A stretch of DNA of 13,948 nucleotides, taken from contig JAQCNG010000029.1 of the NCBI GenBank assembly GCA_028275145.1, positions 1 to 13,948 of the forward strand. The letters are read 5' to 3'. Within the stretch, counting starts at the first letter, position 1. Each line of letters opens with the position of its first letter. The notes below the pieces were generated by a model. The model had not been told where the DNA came from. It did not search any database and saw only the letters and a list, made by a program, of their open reading frames with translations. Shown here piece after piece: positions 1 to 6,716 of this stretch. Both the position numbers and the translations under genes were made by a program. This DNA comes from Halovenus sp. (GTDB taxonomy: Archaea; Halobacteriota; Halobacteria; Halobacteriales; Haloarculaceae).

Positions 1-1452
1 GAACCGGCCGGTCCGCATCGGGCCGTGCTGGATTGCGACGACCGTCGAGTCGTTCCTGGTGCCGTCCGTACAGGCGCGTCCGAACACCGGCCCGTCCCAC
101 TCGTCGCGCTCCCAGGGCGGGATGGCGGCGACGCCGAGCGCGTACTCGCCGGGTTCGACCGCATTCGTCGTGGGGCCGGTGTCCCACTCCAGGGTCACCT
201 GCTGGCTCTGGCCGGGGTCGAGTGCGACACCGACCGCGTCCAGACGTTCGTGCTTCCCTATCTGGTATGCATCTCCGCCAGTTCCTCTCGCTACCGCTTT
301 CGTCGTCGTGTCGATGAACGCGTCGAGGTCCCCCCCGCCGGACATTATCGACCCCGCATTGGAGATGGAGTTGACGTACTGCTTCGCCGCCAGGGCGACT
401 GTCTCGTGGCCGGTCTGACCGCCGGTGTTCTCGACGGCCGCGGTCAGTTTTATTTTCTCGCCCGCCTCGACCGGCGCGTTCGTGCTCTGTACCTCGACGG
501 CGAGGTGGGGTGGTTCGCTGACCGAGACGGTCGTCTCGGCTCTGCTGGTTCCGGTGTCGGCCCAGAGTTTCTTCTCGTAATTGGCATCGTTCCCCTCGCG
601 ATACTCCCCCTGCTCGACCGTGACGTGGACGCTGCCGGACTCTCCGGGGGCAAGCGCCAGCTCCCAGTTCTTTTTTGGGTCGGCCTGATTGTCGAGACCG
701 ACCGCCACCGTCCCGACGCCTGCCGTGTCGCCGGTGTTGGTCGCCGTGCAGTCCAGACAGAGCGGTTCCCCCGCCGTGATGGGCCCGTTCGTCCAGTCGA
801 TGCTCACGTCGAGCGGTATCTCGGGGTCGGTCCCGCCGCTGTCATCCTCGACAGTCACACCGGTGCTGTCCTGGTTGGTCTCGCTTGCCACCACGGCCTC
901 GTAGCTGCCGGCGTCGCCCGACCCCGTCGCCCAGGCCAGTGTCACCTCCGTGGACTGGCCGTTCTCCAGGGTCACGTCTGTCGCGTCGCGTTGCTGTCCA
1001 CCCACCGAGAGGCTCACCTGCTGGGTGGCGGCCTGCTCACCGCTGTTCTCGACGAGTGCCGTCACCGTCAGTGTCCCGCCGACGGTCACCGGCGAGTTCG
1101 TCGTCTGAACCGTGACCGGGAACGCCGGCGCGGTGGGGGGTTGCTCGACTGTGATGTCGCTGGTGTCCACACCCTCCGGCGGCGGGTCCTCACTCTCGAC
1201 TGACACCTCGTAGTTGCCAGCGTCGCCGACAGTTGTGTTCCAGGTCAGTGTCACCTGGACGGTATCGCCCGGGTCTATCGTCTGGTCGCTGTCGTCCCGC
1301 AGCGTTCCGCCCTGCCCCGATTGTGTGTACAACTCGATTGTCTGGGTGTCCGTACTGGCACCGGTGTTTGTCACGAGCGCGGTTACCTCGTACGTGTCTC
1401 CCTCCTGTATCGGCCCTGATGTGGTACTGTCTATCGTAACTTCAAATGTCAT
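1..1452 (-). CDS. CARDB-repeat protein without signal peptide (3' end outside window)
   Basis: This open frame starts at ATG 1452 and is still open at base 1, giving 484 residues so far. An in-frame TAG lies three codons upstream of the ATG, so no longer N-terminus is possible. The protein is made of four CARDB/invasin-like beta-sandwich repeats, roughly residues 3-103, 111-201, 214-311 and 317-440. Each has a 'G-x-x-x-x-V-T-A-x-V-x-N-T/S-G' strand pair and a later 'PG-x-S/T-x-x-V-T-L-x-W' strand. Repeats 2 and 4 are closest to each other: VQTTNSPVTVGG at 115-126 matches VQSTNAPVEAGE at 321-332. Repeat 3 carries a Cys-x-x-Cys (C232, C235). Repeat 4 has an insertion of about 50 residues near 355-405 that is not CARDB-like. 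The protein is acidic. CARDB domains usually sit on exported proteins, yet the N-terminus (MTFEVTIDST) has no Sec, Tat or pilin signal. Family assignment is by pattern; function is unknown. Confidence 0.85.
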   Translation of the reverse strand, partial: MTFEVTIDSTTSGPIQEGDTYEVTALVTNTGASTDTQTIELYTQSGQGGTLRDDSDQTIDPGDTVQVTLTWNTTVGDAGNYEVSVESEDPPPEGVDTSDITVEQPPTAPAFPVTVQTTNSPVTVGGTLTVTALVENSGEQAATQQVSLSVGGQQRDATDVTLENGQSTEVTLAWATGSGDAGSYEAVVASETNQDSTGVTVEDDSGGTDPEIPLDVSIDWTNGPITAGEPLCLDCTATNTGDTAGVGTVAVGLDNQADPKKNWELALAPGESGSVHVTVEQGEYREGNDANYEKKLWADTGTSRAETTVSVSEPPHLAVEVQSTNAPVEAGEKIKLTAAVENTGGQTGHETVALAAKQYVNSISNAGSIMSGGGDLDAFIDTTTKAVARGTGGDAYQIGKHERLDAVGVALDPGQSQQVTLEWDTGPTTNAVEPGEYALGVAAIPPWERDEWDGPVFGRACTDGTRNDSTVVAIQHGPMRTGRF

Positions 1453-1479
1453 ATCGTTCTATTATTTCTCACTCGACCT

Positions 1480-1494
1480 ATTATATTTTTTCAT
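1480..1494 (-). promoter_or_regulatory. Promoter of the CARDB-repeat gene
   Basis: Read on the minus strand, this AT-rich stretch (ATGAAAAAATATAA) holds a TATA element centred about 33 bp before ATG 1452. The region is much richer in A+T than its surroundings. The spacing predicts a 5' leader of only a few bases, so the CARDB gene is probably transcribed separately from the glycosyltransferase/GtrA pair upstream of it. Inferred from spacing and composition only. Confidence 0.55.
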
Positions 1495-1575
1495 AGTTCA
1501 AACAGAATTTGAGAGGCGCTCGGCGACGACACGGCGTCTCGGGGCCGGAGAGCGGAGATAAGCCGTTCGTGCGGG

Positions 1576-2049
1576 TCAAACTGCGTGGACCCGCCAGGTG
1601 AACAGCGTCTCGAAAATGTAGTTGACGAACATACCGCAGGCAACCCCGCCGCCCTTTGCGACGAGTAGCCACACATCAATCCCGGCGACTGACAGATTCA
1701 CTGAGAGGACCCGGAAGATAGTGACGAAGACCAGAAACTGGACGACCGACCCGGCCGCTCTGACGGCGTGCGAGCGGACGAGACGGCGAGCGGTGGCGCG
1801 CCAGCCGCTGGTTCCGGCATCGCGGAACGTGTAGCCCTCGTTGAGCGTGAACATCACAAGAATCGCCGTCTCGATGCCGACAACGACCGCCACCTCCTCG
1901 AGGAGGCCAAACACCTCGACGAGCGTGAGCAACACGATAGTGTCGAACGCCGCACCGACAACGCCGACGGAGACGAACTTGCCGAACCGTCGCGGGGCGG
2001 CGAGTGCCGTGAGCCACCGACCGAGACGGCTGTCCTGCCGGTCACTCAT
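1576..2049 (-). CDS. GtrA family membrane protein
   Basis: A 157-aa, four-helix membrane protein of the GtrA family. Predicted helices are at about residues 26-49, 53-74, 97-117 and 126-147. The family signatures are visible: an Asn-rich turn after helix 2 (FTLNEGYTF, 68-76) and the C-terminal NYIFETLFTWR (143-153). GtrA proteins are usually encoded beside GT2 polyprenyl-phosphate glycosyltransferases and are thought to help translocate or present polyprenyl-linked sugars at the membrane. ATG 2049 is chosen because it overlaps the end of the upstream glycosyltransferase by 8 bp (ATGAGTGA), indicating co-translation. The frame stays open far upstream on this strand, but that part is out-of-frame sequence of the glycosyltransferase gene. 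The substrate cannot be read from the sequence. Confidence 0.9.
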   Translation of the reverse strand: MSDRQDSRLGRWLTALAAPRRFGKFVSVGVVGAAFDTIVLLTLVEVFGLLEEVAVVVGIETAILVMFTLNEGYTFRDAGTSGWRATARRLVRSHAVRAAGSVVQFLVFVTIFRVLSVNLSVAGIDVWLLVAKGGGVACGMFVNYIFETLFTWRVHAV

Positions 2050-2794
2050 TCTTCGAGGGGCGGAGCGTGGCGATGCCGGCCGAGAGCAGGCCCCCGTTAC
2101 CCCGCGTCCGGTAGCGGGTGCGCACGAGCGTGCTGCCGAGTTCGGCGGCGGTACGCACCGGTGGCACCGTCGACTCGGGGTGGTCGTGCCAGGTGATGGG
2201 CACCTCCCGGACCCGCAGGCCGGCCGCGCCGGCGAACGCGACGAGTTCGATATCCCAGGCGAACCCGCGCTCGGTGAGCTGTTCGCGGACCTGCTGCCAG
2301 GCCCCGGCGGTGAGCGCTTTCGCGCCACACTGGTAGTCGTACAGCGATACGTCGAGCATGCGTCTGGCGAGCCAGGCAAAGCCATCACCCATGACCGACC
2401 GACCCGGAGACTGGTCGGTTTCGACCGTCGCGTCGGGATGCCGGCGGGACCCGACCGCCAGGTCGGCACGCCCGTCGGTGACCGTCTCGACGACGCGACA
2501 CAGCTCCGGGACCGGCGTTGCACCGTCGGCGTCGGCAAAGGCCAGCACGTCGGTCCCGAGGGCGTCGAACCCTTCGGTGATGGCACCGCCTTTGCCCCGC
2601 CGGGTCGTGGAGACTGCAACCGTTGCCGGCGTGGCAGCGAGTCGCTCCCGCGTCCCGTCGGTCGGGGCGTCGAGTTCGACCCGGAGGGCCGCGGGGTCGA
2701 GCGTCTCGGACAGCCGGTCGAGATACCCCGTGAGCACGTCGACGTCGGGCCGGTACGCGGGCACCACAACCCCGACTGTTGGGCTCTCAGCCAC
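2042..2794 (-). CDS. GT2 glycosyltransferase (dolichyl-phosphate hexose synthase-like)
   Basis: A 250-aa GT-A fold enzyme predicted to transfer a sugar from a nucleotide donor to a polyprenyl/dolichyl phosphate at the cytoplasmic face of the membrane. Visible landmarks from the GTG start: the first beta strand VGVVVPAYRPD (7-17); LDAPTDGT (41-48) at the position of the usual DDGSTDGT; GKGGA (67-71); the metal-binding DxD as FADADG (86-91); QCGAKAL (155-161); FAWDIEL (178-184); and TWHDHPES (201-208). The last four are typical of Alg5/DPM1-like Dol-P-sugar synthases. There is no C-terminal membrane domain; the overlapping GtrA gene probably supplies one. GTG 2794 is chosen because family members begin about 6 residues before the first strand. 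GTG 2839 and TTG 2869 are in-frame alternatives that would add a Pro/Arg-rich extension. A role in protein N-glycosylation or surface glycan synthesis is inferred. Confidence 0.88.
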   Translation of the reverse strand: MAESPTVGVVVPAYRPDVDVLTGYLDRLSETLDPAALRVELDAPTDGTRERLAATPATVAVSTTRRGKGGAITEGFDALGTDVLAFADADGATPVPELCRVVETVTDGRADLAVGSRRHPDATVETDQSPGRSVMGDGFAWLARRMLDVSLYDYQCGAKALTAGAWQQVREQLTERGFAWDIELVAFAGAAGLRVREVPITWHDHPESTVPPVRTAAELGSTLVRTRYRTRGNGGLLSAGIATLRPSKNE

Positions 2795-2869
2795 CCGTCC
2801 CGCCTGGGGGTCCGGGGGCCGCCGTCTGGGAGGAATCACGGACCGAGGTACGACCCCCCCTGAAATCAA

Positions 2870-3205
2870 CGTTTTGACTACCGATTCGCCGGAGAGAGGC
2901 CCGTCAGATTGTAGCTACCGGGGCCGGTGGTCGACACGTGGAGGGGTGGGCGGTTCTGCGGACAGGGCGCTGCGGGGTCGGTCGGGTTCGGCCTCGCACC
3001 CACTGAACCGCTGAGAGTTTGTCGACGCACGGTTTGGTCACGAACCCGACCGGCCGACCGAACAGGTCGACACGCACGCGGAACTCGCGTACGCCCCCCA
3101 TCACGAGCGGGCGGAGAATCTGACCGTCGACCGGAGACGTATCGGAGGACGACGGCGGAGACGAGGCGGGGGTCTGGCGTTATCAATTGAGGAAAAGCGG
3201 CCACA
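2870..3205. other. Gene-free spacer between divergent transcription units
   Basis: I find no credible gene here. The open frames on both strands encode Arg/Pro-rich proteins unlike haloarchaeal coding sequence. It should contain the promoter for the leftward glycosyltransferase; a weak AT-rich patch (GTCAAAACGTTGATTTC on the minus strand, about 2862-2878) is the only candidate. A short palindrome ACCGG-GG-CCGGT lies at about 2918-2929. The right end, from about 3180, becomes AT-rich and leads into the pilin-operon promoter. Confidence 0.5.
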
Positions 3206-3218
3206 ATATGTAATAAAC
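3206..3218 (+). promoter_or_regulatory. Promoter of the pilin-like operon
   Basis: An AT-rich patch in GC-rich DNA. TAATAAA (3211-3217) lies about 29 bp before ATG 3243, which fits a transcription start at or very near that ATG. The leader before the first long gene (ATG 3293) would then be about 50 nt and contains no Shine-Dalgarno motif. Inference from composition and spacing. Confidence 0.5.
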
Positions 3219-3242
3219 GCGGGACCGTCTGTCGAGACACGT

Positions 3243-3296
3243 ATGACGGTGAGGACTGAGGCAGGATTCGGTCAGGGCTCACCGAGACCCTCATGA
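3243..3296 (+). CDS. Possible 17-residue leader peptide ORF
   Basis: ATG 3243 opens a 17-codon frame (MTVRTEAGFGQGSPRPS) whose TGA stop overlaps the ATG of the first pilin-like gene as ATGA (3293-3296). The ATG lies at the expected transcription start relative to the TATA patch at 3211-3217, so it could be translated as a leaderless ORF. The downstream start lacks a ribosome binding site, unlike three of the four internal starts of the operon, so re-initiation from this ORF would explain how translation begins there. It may be chance. The peptide has no recognisable motif. Confidence 0.35.
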   Translation: MTVRTEAGFGQGSPRPS

Positions 3297-3841
3297 GGGG
3301 GCAGACAACCCTCGATTTCGCGATTGGAGTGGCTATCTTCATCGCCGTAGTGCTGTTTACCTTTACGTTCGTGCCGACCGTGCTGGAGCCGTTCGGCGTC
3401 GTGGCCCAGGACAACCCCACGATGGCCGACCGGACGGCGGACAACCTCGCGCACGGACAGCTCGGTGCCGCGGACCAGCCACACCTGCTCGAGTGGCACT
3501 GCACCGTCGAGTACTTCGAGGGGGAGTCGAGTCCGTCGGACTGCAACTACCAGGGACAGACACTCGAGGAGCGACTCGGCCTCGGCATCGGGGAGAGCGC
3601 GAACATCACCATCACCCGTGACGGCGAAGCCTCACAACTGCTGTGCTGGTCGGCAGACCCGGACAGCACACCCGACGACGAGCCCGGGCTCACGAACGCG
3701 TCGGCGTCGGACTGTGAGTCGAGCGACACGACACTCGCGCTCGGCGAGGACCGCCCGGGCAGTCAGAACACCGCAATCGCGTCCCGTCGGGTGGTCTCGC
3801 TGTACGGCGAGACGGTGGTACTGGAGGTGGTACTGTGGTAG
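3293..3841 (+). CDS. Pilin-like protein 1 of operon (DUF7287-type)
   Basis: A 182-aa protein beginning MRGQTTLDFAIG followed by one hydrophobic helix to about residue 30. The Arg2-Gly3/Gln4 junction with Asp8 near position +5 of the mature protein resembles an archaeal class III signal peptide cut by the prepilin peptidase (PilD). The rest would be extracytoplasmic. It has four cysteines (70, 84, 118, 141), unusual in haloarchaeal surface proteins and enough for two disulfides, and two N-glycosylation sequons (N104, N135). It resembles the haloarchaeal family I remember as DUF7287; the number is recalled, not checked. It is first in a five-gene operon and overlaps the next gene by 7 bp. Proposed role: minor pilin or pseudopilin subunit. 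Confidence 0.85.
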   Translation: MRGQTTLDFAIGVAIFIAVVLFTFTFVPTVLEPFGVVAQDNPTMADRTADNLAHGQLGAADQPHLLEWHCTVEYFEGESSPSDCNYQGQTLEERLGLGIGESANITITRDGEASQLLCWSADPDSTPDDEPGLTNASASDCESSDTTLALGEDRPGSQNTAIASRRVVSLYGETVVLEVVLW

Positions 3842-4431
3842 ACGACACGCGCGGGCAGGCGCTCACGCTGGAGGGCATCTCGGCCGCGATTATCCTGCTG
3901 GCGGCGGTGGGCTTCGCCCTCCAGGTGACCGCGGTGACGCCACTGTCCCCGAGTACGTCCAGCCAGCACGTGGAGAGCCAGATACAGTCTACGGCCGACG
4001 GCGCGCTCGACAGCGCCGCACAGGACGGGACGCTGGCCGAGTCGGTGCTGTTCTGGAACCCCGACGAGGACCGGTTCCACAACGCCAGCGAGGACGTCGC
4101 CCACTATCAGGGGTCACCGCCGGAGCGGTTCCCGCTCAGCGAGACTCTCGAGCGCACGTTCGACGACCGCAACGTCGCGTACAATCTCCTCGTCCACTAC
4201 CACACCGACCAGGGGCGACTGACGCGGCAACTGGTCGAACAGGGAAGCCCGAGCGACCACGCTGTCAGCGCCTCGCGGACGCTCGTGGTCCACGAGAGCG
4301 ACCGACTCGTCGAGCGCGACGGTGCCAGCGGTGACCGCCTCGGGGGGAGCGACCTCTACGCCCCGAATCTCGAGACCGACGAGAACCTGTACAACCTGTT
4401 CCACGTGGAGGTGGTCGCGTGGCGCATCTGA
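3835..4431 (+). CDS. Pilin-like protein 2 of operon (DUF7288-type)
   Basis: A 198-aa protein from GTG 3835. GGAGGT at 3823-3828, 6 nt before the GTG, fixes the start inside the previous gene (7-bp overlap). The N-terminus VVDDTRGQALTLEG leads into one hydrophobic helix (about 14-34). Arg6-Gly7/Gln8 with Glu13 is the prepilin-peptidase-like junction. The remaining 160 residues are acidic and hydrophilic with no second membrane segment, no cysteine and one sequon (N83). It matches the haloarchaeal protein I remember as DUF7288, typically encoded beside DUF7287/7261/7266/7289. Function unproven; a pseudopilin-like surface subunit is inferred from topology and operon. Confidence 0.85.
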   Translation: MVDDTRGQALTLEGISAAIILLAAVGFALQVTAVTPLSPSTSSQHVESQIQSTADGALDSAAQDGTLAESVLFWNPDEDRFHNASEDVAHYQGSPPERFPLSETLERTFDDRNVAYNLLVHYHTDQGRLTRQLVEQGSPSDHAVSASRTLVVHESDRLVERDGASGDRLGGSDLYAPNLETDENLYNLFHVEVVAWRI

Positions 4432-5420
4432 GCGGGGGCGGGCGCGAGCGGGGTCAGTTGCTGCTGGTCGGGGTGCTCGTGCTCGCGGCGATGTTCATCG
4501 TGCTCGCGCTGGTGGTGAACTCCGCCATCTTCGCCGAGAACCTGGCGACTCGCGAGGACGTTCCCGGGTCGGAGGAGGCGGTGGAGTACCGCGCCGAACT
4601 GGTCGACGGCATCGGGGAAATCGTCGTCGCTATCAACGAGGACGAGAACGTGACTAGCCGGTCCGAACTCGAGAACCACACCCGAACCGAGATTGCGATG
4701 GTGCGCTCGCGGGGGGGGCTCAGCCAGGCCCTCAGTGGTGCCGTTGTCGAGGTGGGTTACGCGAGCACCACCGGGGGCCACCGCATCGCCCAGGAGAACG
4801 CCTCGCGCAACCTCACTGACCGGAACGCAACCGAACACTGGACACTCGCCGAGGACGTGACCAGCGTGCGCAACGTGGGGTTCCAACTCCGCGATGTCGA
4901 TACCGGTAACTTCTCCAGCGGGTTCGAGATGACCGTCAGCAACAGCGACACGTGGAGCCTCTCGGTTTCCGAGGAGGGTCTGACCGGAGTCGGGGCCGAC
5001 GGACTCGGGGCCGACGAGGTGGCGGTCACAGTCGAAACGGGAACCGGCGACCAGGCGGAGTGTGTCCGGGACAAGCCAAACACCACCAGCCCTCTCACCA
5101 TCGACGTGACGGGGGGGACGGTCGACGAGGAGCCCTGCCACGCCCTGAACCGGCAGGCCGACACGACCCCGATGTGGCTCGGCGCCGGGGTCAACAGCCC
5201 CTACGACATCGAGTTCGACGACGGACAAAACGTCAACGGGACCTACTCGATGGTCGTCGAGAGTGCGAGTTTCGACGCGAGTCTCCGGTCGGGGTACAAC
5301 GGGAGCGAACCGTACGTCATGGACGCACTCTACGACGTGGAGCTCTCGTATGCCTACCAGAACCACGCGGTGGCCTACGAGGATACCCTCCGGGTCGCAC
5401 CCGGGGAGGTGCCGCCATGA
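4419..5420 (+). CDS. Pilin-like protein 3 of operon (DUF7261-type), sequon-rich
   Basis: The largest of the five, 333 aa from GTG 4419, with GGAGGT at 4407-4412 (6-nt spacing) and a 13-bp overlap with the previous gene. GRERGQLLLVG is followed by a hydrophobic helix (about 13-34). The cleavage-like junction is Arg11-Gly12/Gln13. The long ectodomain is predicted beta-rich, has two cysteines (in AECVRD and EEPCHA), and carries nine N-x-S/T sequons (such as NVT, NHT, NLT, NAT, NFS), the most in the window. It fits the family I remember as DUF7261. Proposed role: main glycosylated ectodomain of a pseudopilin-like complex. That is an inference; no experimental function is known to me. Confidence 0.85.
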   Translation: MAHLSGGGRERGQLLLVGVLVLAAMFIVLALVVNSAIFAENLATREDVPGSEEAVEYRAELVDGIGEIVVAINEDENVTSRSELENHTRTEIAMVRSRGGLSQALSGAVVEVGYASTTGGHRIAQENASRNLTDRNATEHWTLAEDVTSVRNVGFQLRDVDTGNFSSGFEMTVSNSDTWSLSVSEEGLTGVGADGLGADEVAVTVETGTGDQAECVRDKPNTTSPLTIDVTGGTVDEEPCHALNRQADTTPMWLGAGVNSPYDIEFDDGQNVNGTYSMVVESASFDASLRSGYNGSEPYVMDALYDVELSYAYQNHAVAYEDTLRVAPGEVPP

Positions 5421-5947
5421 CCGGCGACAGAGTGGTCGAGCACGGAGCAGACAGCAGAGACGGCCGGACAGCAGACGATGGCACAGACGCTGAAACCAGC
5501 ACCGGGAGCGACCGCGGGGTGACGGTGACGCTGAACTACATCCTCGTGCTGTCCATCACGGCGGTTCTGGTGTCGGGGTTGCTGGTCGCCGGCGGGATGT
5601 TCATCGAGGACCAGCGCGAGCGGGTCATCGAGGACGAGTTGAACGTCATCGGCAACCACATCGCCGGTGACGTCGAACAGGTCGACCGGATGGTGCGGGC
5701 GGGCGGGGGCACGGTCGACCGGGCGGAGATAAACCAGTCGTTCCAGCGGACCCTCACCGGGACGAGCTACAACGTACGGCTCGAACCAGACCCAGACCGG
5801 GTGGTGCTCGCGTCGAACTCGCCGGGGGTGACCGTCTCGGTGAACGTCACCGTCCAGACCGACGTCGAGGAGTCGTTCGCCGTCGGTGGCGACACCTCGG
5901 TCCAGTACGACATGACCGCCGACGGACTGGTGATTGTGGATGCCTGA
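5417..5947 (+). CDS. Pilin-like protein 4 of operon (DUF7266-type)
   Basis: A 176-aa protein from ATG 5417, overlapping the previous stop as ATGA, with GGAGGT at 5405-5410 (6-nt spacing) marking the start. The frame is open much further upstream, but that is out-of-frame sequence of the previous gene. A long acidic leader (1-32) precedes SDRGVTVTLNYILVL, where Arg33-Gly34/Val35 and the following helix (36-60) look like a prepilin junction. A 32-residue leader is long for a class III signal. The C-terminal part is beta-rich with two sequons. It resembles the haloarchaeal DUF7266 family (recalled). Inferred role: pseudopilin-like subunit. Confidence 0.84.
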   Translation: MTGDRVVEHGADSRDGRTADDGTDAETSTGSDRGVTVTLNYILVLSITAVLVSGLLVAGGMFIEDQRERVIEDELNVIGNHIAGDVEQVDRMVRAGGGTVDRAEINQSFQRTLTGTSYNVRLEPDPDRVVLASNSPGVTVSVNVTVQTDVEESFAVGGDTSVQYDMTADGLVIVDA

Positions 5948-6716
5948 GCGGGGCGACCGGGGGCTGAGCGACGTGCTGGGCTATATCATCGTGTTCTCGC
6001 TGGTCCTGACGTCGGTGTTACTGGTGACGGCGGGCGGACTCGCCACCGTCGAGGACGCACGCGATAGCGAGCAGGCACAGAACGCCGAGCGGGCCTTCGA
6101 CGTGGTCGCGGACAACTTCGCGTCCATCTACGAGCGAAACGCCCCGAGCCGGTCGAGCGAGATCGACCTCGGCGAGTCGGAGCTGTTCTACGGCAACAAC
6201 ATCACCATGACCGTCCGGGGTGACGACCAGGAACTGGTGTCGCGCGAGGTGCGCCCGGTCGAGATGCAGGTGACCGACGACCGGAGTGTCATCTACGAAG
6301 GGGGTGCGGTGTTCCGGAACGACGGCGGGAGCGTCTCGATGGTTCGCCCGCCGCCGTTCCTGCTCTCGGAGGAGCGCGTGCACCTGCCGCTCGTCCAGAC
6401 GTTCTCGCCGAACGTCGAGAGCGCCGGCAGCACGACTGTTCTGCTCCGTGGTGTCTCCGGCGGACGGGACGTCGTCGGAACGAGCGACACGGGACTGTCG
6501 GATATCGACGGGGTGGCGAACCTCACGGGTCTCGACAGTATGACCGTCGAGGTCACGTCACCACGGTTCGAGGCCTGGGGGCGGTACCTCTCCGGGGAGG
6601 GACTCGACTGTGTCACCCGCGCCGGCGAAAACCAGGTCGAGTGCACGCTCGACCTCGGGAACGACCACGCCGCGTACATCGTGGTCCAGTCGATTCGGCT
6701 ATCGCTGGTGCTGTGA
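5940..6716 (+). CDS. Pilin-like protein 5 of operon (DUF7289-type)
   Basis: A 258-aa protein from ATG 5940, overlapping the previous gene by 8 bp. It is the only internal gene of the operon without a clear Shine-Dalgarno, so it probably depends on translational coupling. MPERGDRGLSDVLGYIIV places Arg7-Gly8/Leu9 before a helix (10-33). The motif RGLSDVLGYII resembles the start of haloarchaeal archaeal-type pilins, which read 'RGVSPVIGVIL'. The ectodomain has a hydrophobic PPPFLL segment mid-protein and two cysteines near the C-terminus (in LDCVTR and VECTLD), probably a disulfide. It matches the family I remember as DUF7289. It is the last gene; no T-rich terminator follows immediately. Confidence 0.85.
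   Translation: MPERGDRGLSDVLGYIIVFSLVLTSVLLVTAGGLATVEDARDSEQAQNAERAFDVVADNFASIYERNAPSRSSEIDLGESELFYGNNITMTVRGDDQELVSREVRPVEMQVTDDRSVIYEGGAVFRNDGGSVSMVRPPPFLLSEERVHLPLVQTFSPNVESAGSTTVLLRGVSGGRDVVGTSDTGLSDIDGVANLTGLDSMTVEVTSPRFEAWGRYLSGEGLDCVTRAGENQVECTLDLGNDHAAYIVVQSIRLSLVL

Noticed and set aside
25..1203. A 392-codon open frame on the plus strand
   Set aside because: Antisense to the CARDB-repeat gene, which has clear internal repeats, a promoter and proper composition.
2050..2769. A GtrA protein with a 240-residue N-terminal extension
   Set aside because: The extension is the wrong frame of the glycosyltransferase gene and is Ser/Pro/Arg-rich. GtrA homology begins at ATG 2049.
4356..5366. 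A 336-codon open frame on the minus strand
   Set aside because: Antisense to the third pilin-like gene. Its His/Val/Arg-rich product shows no domain.
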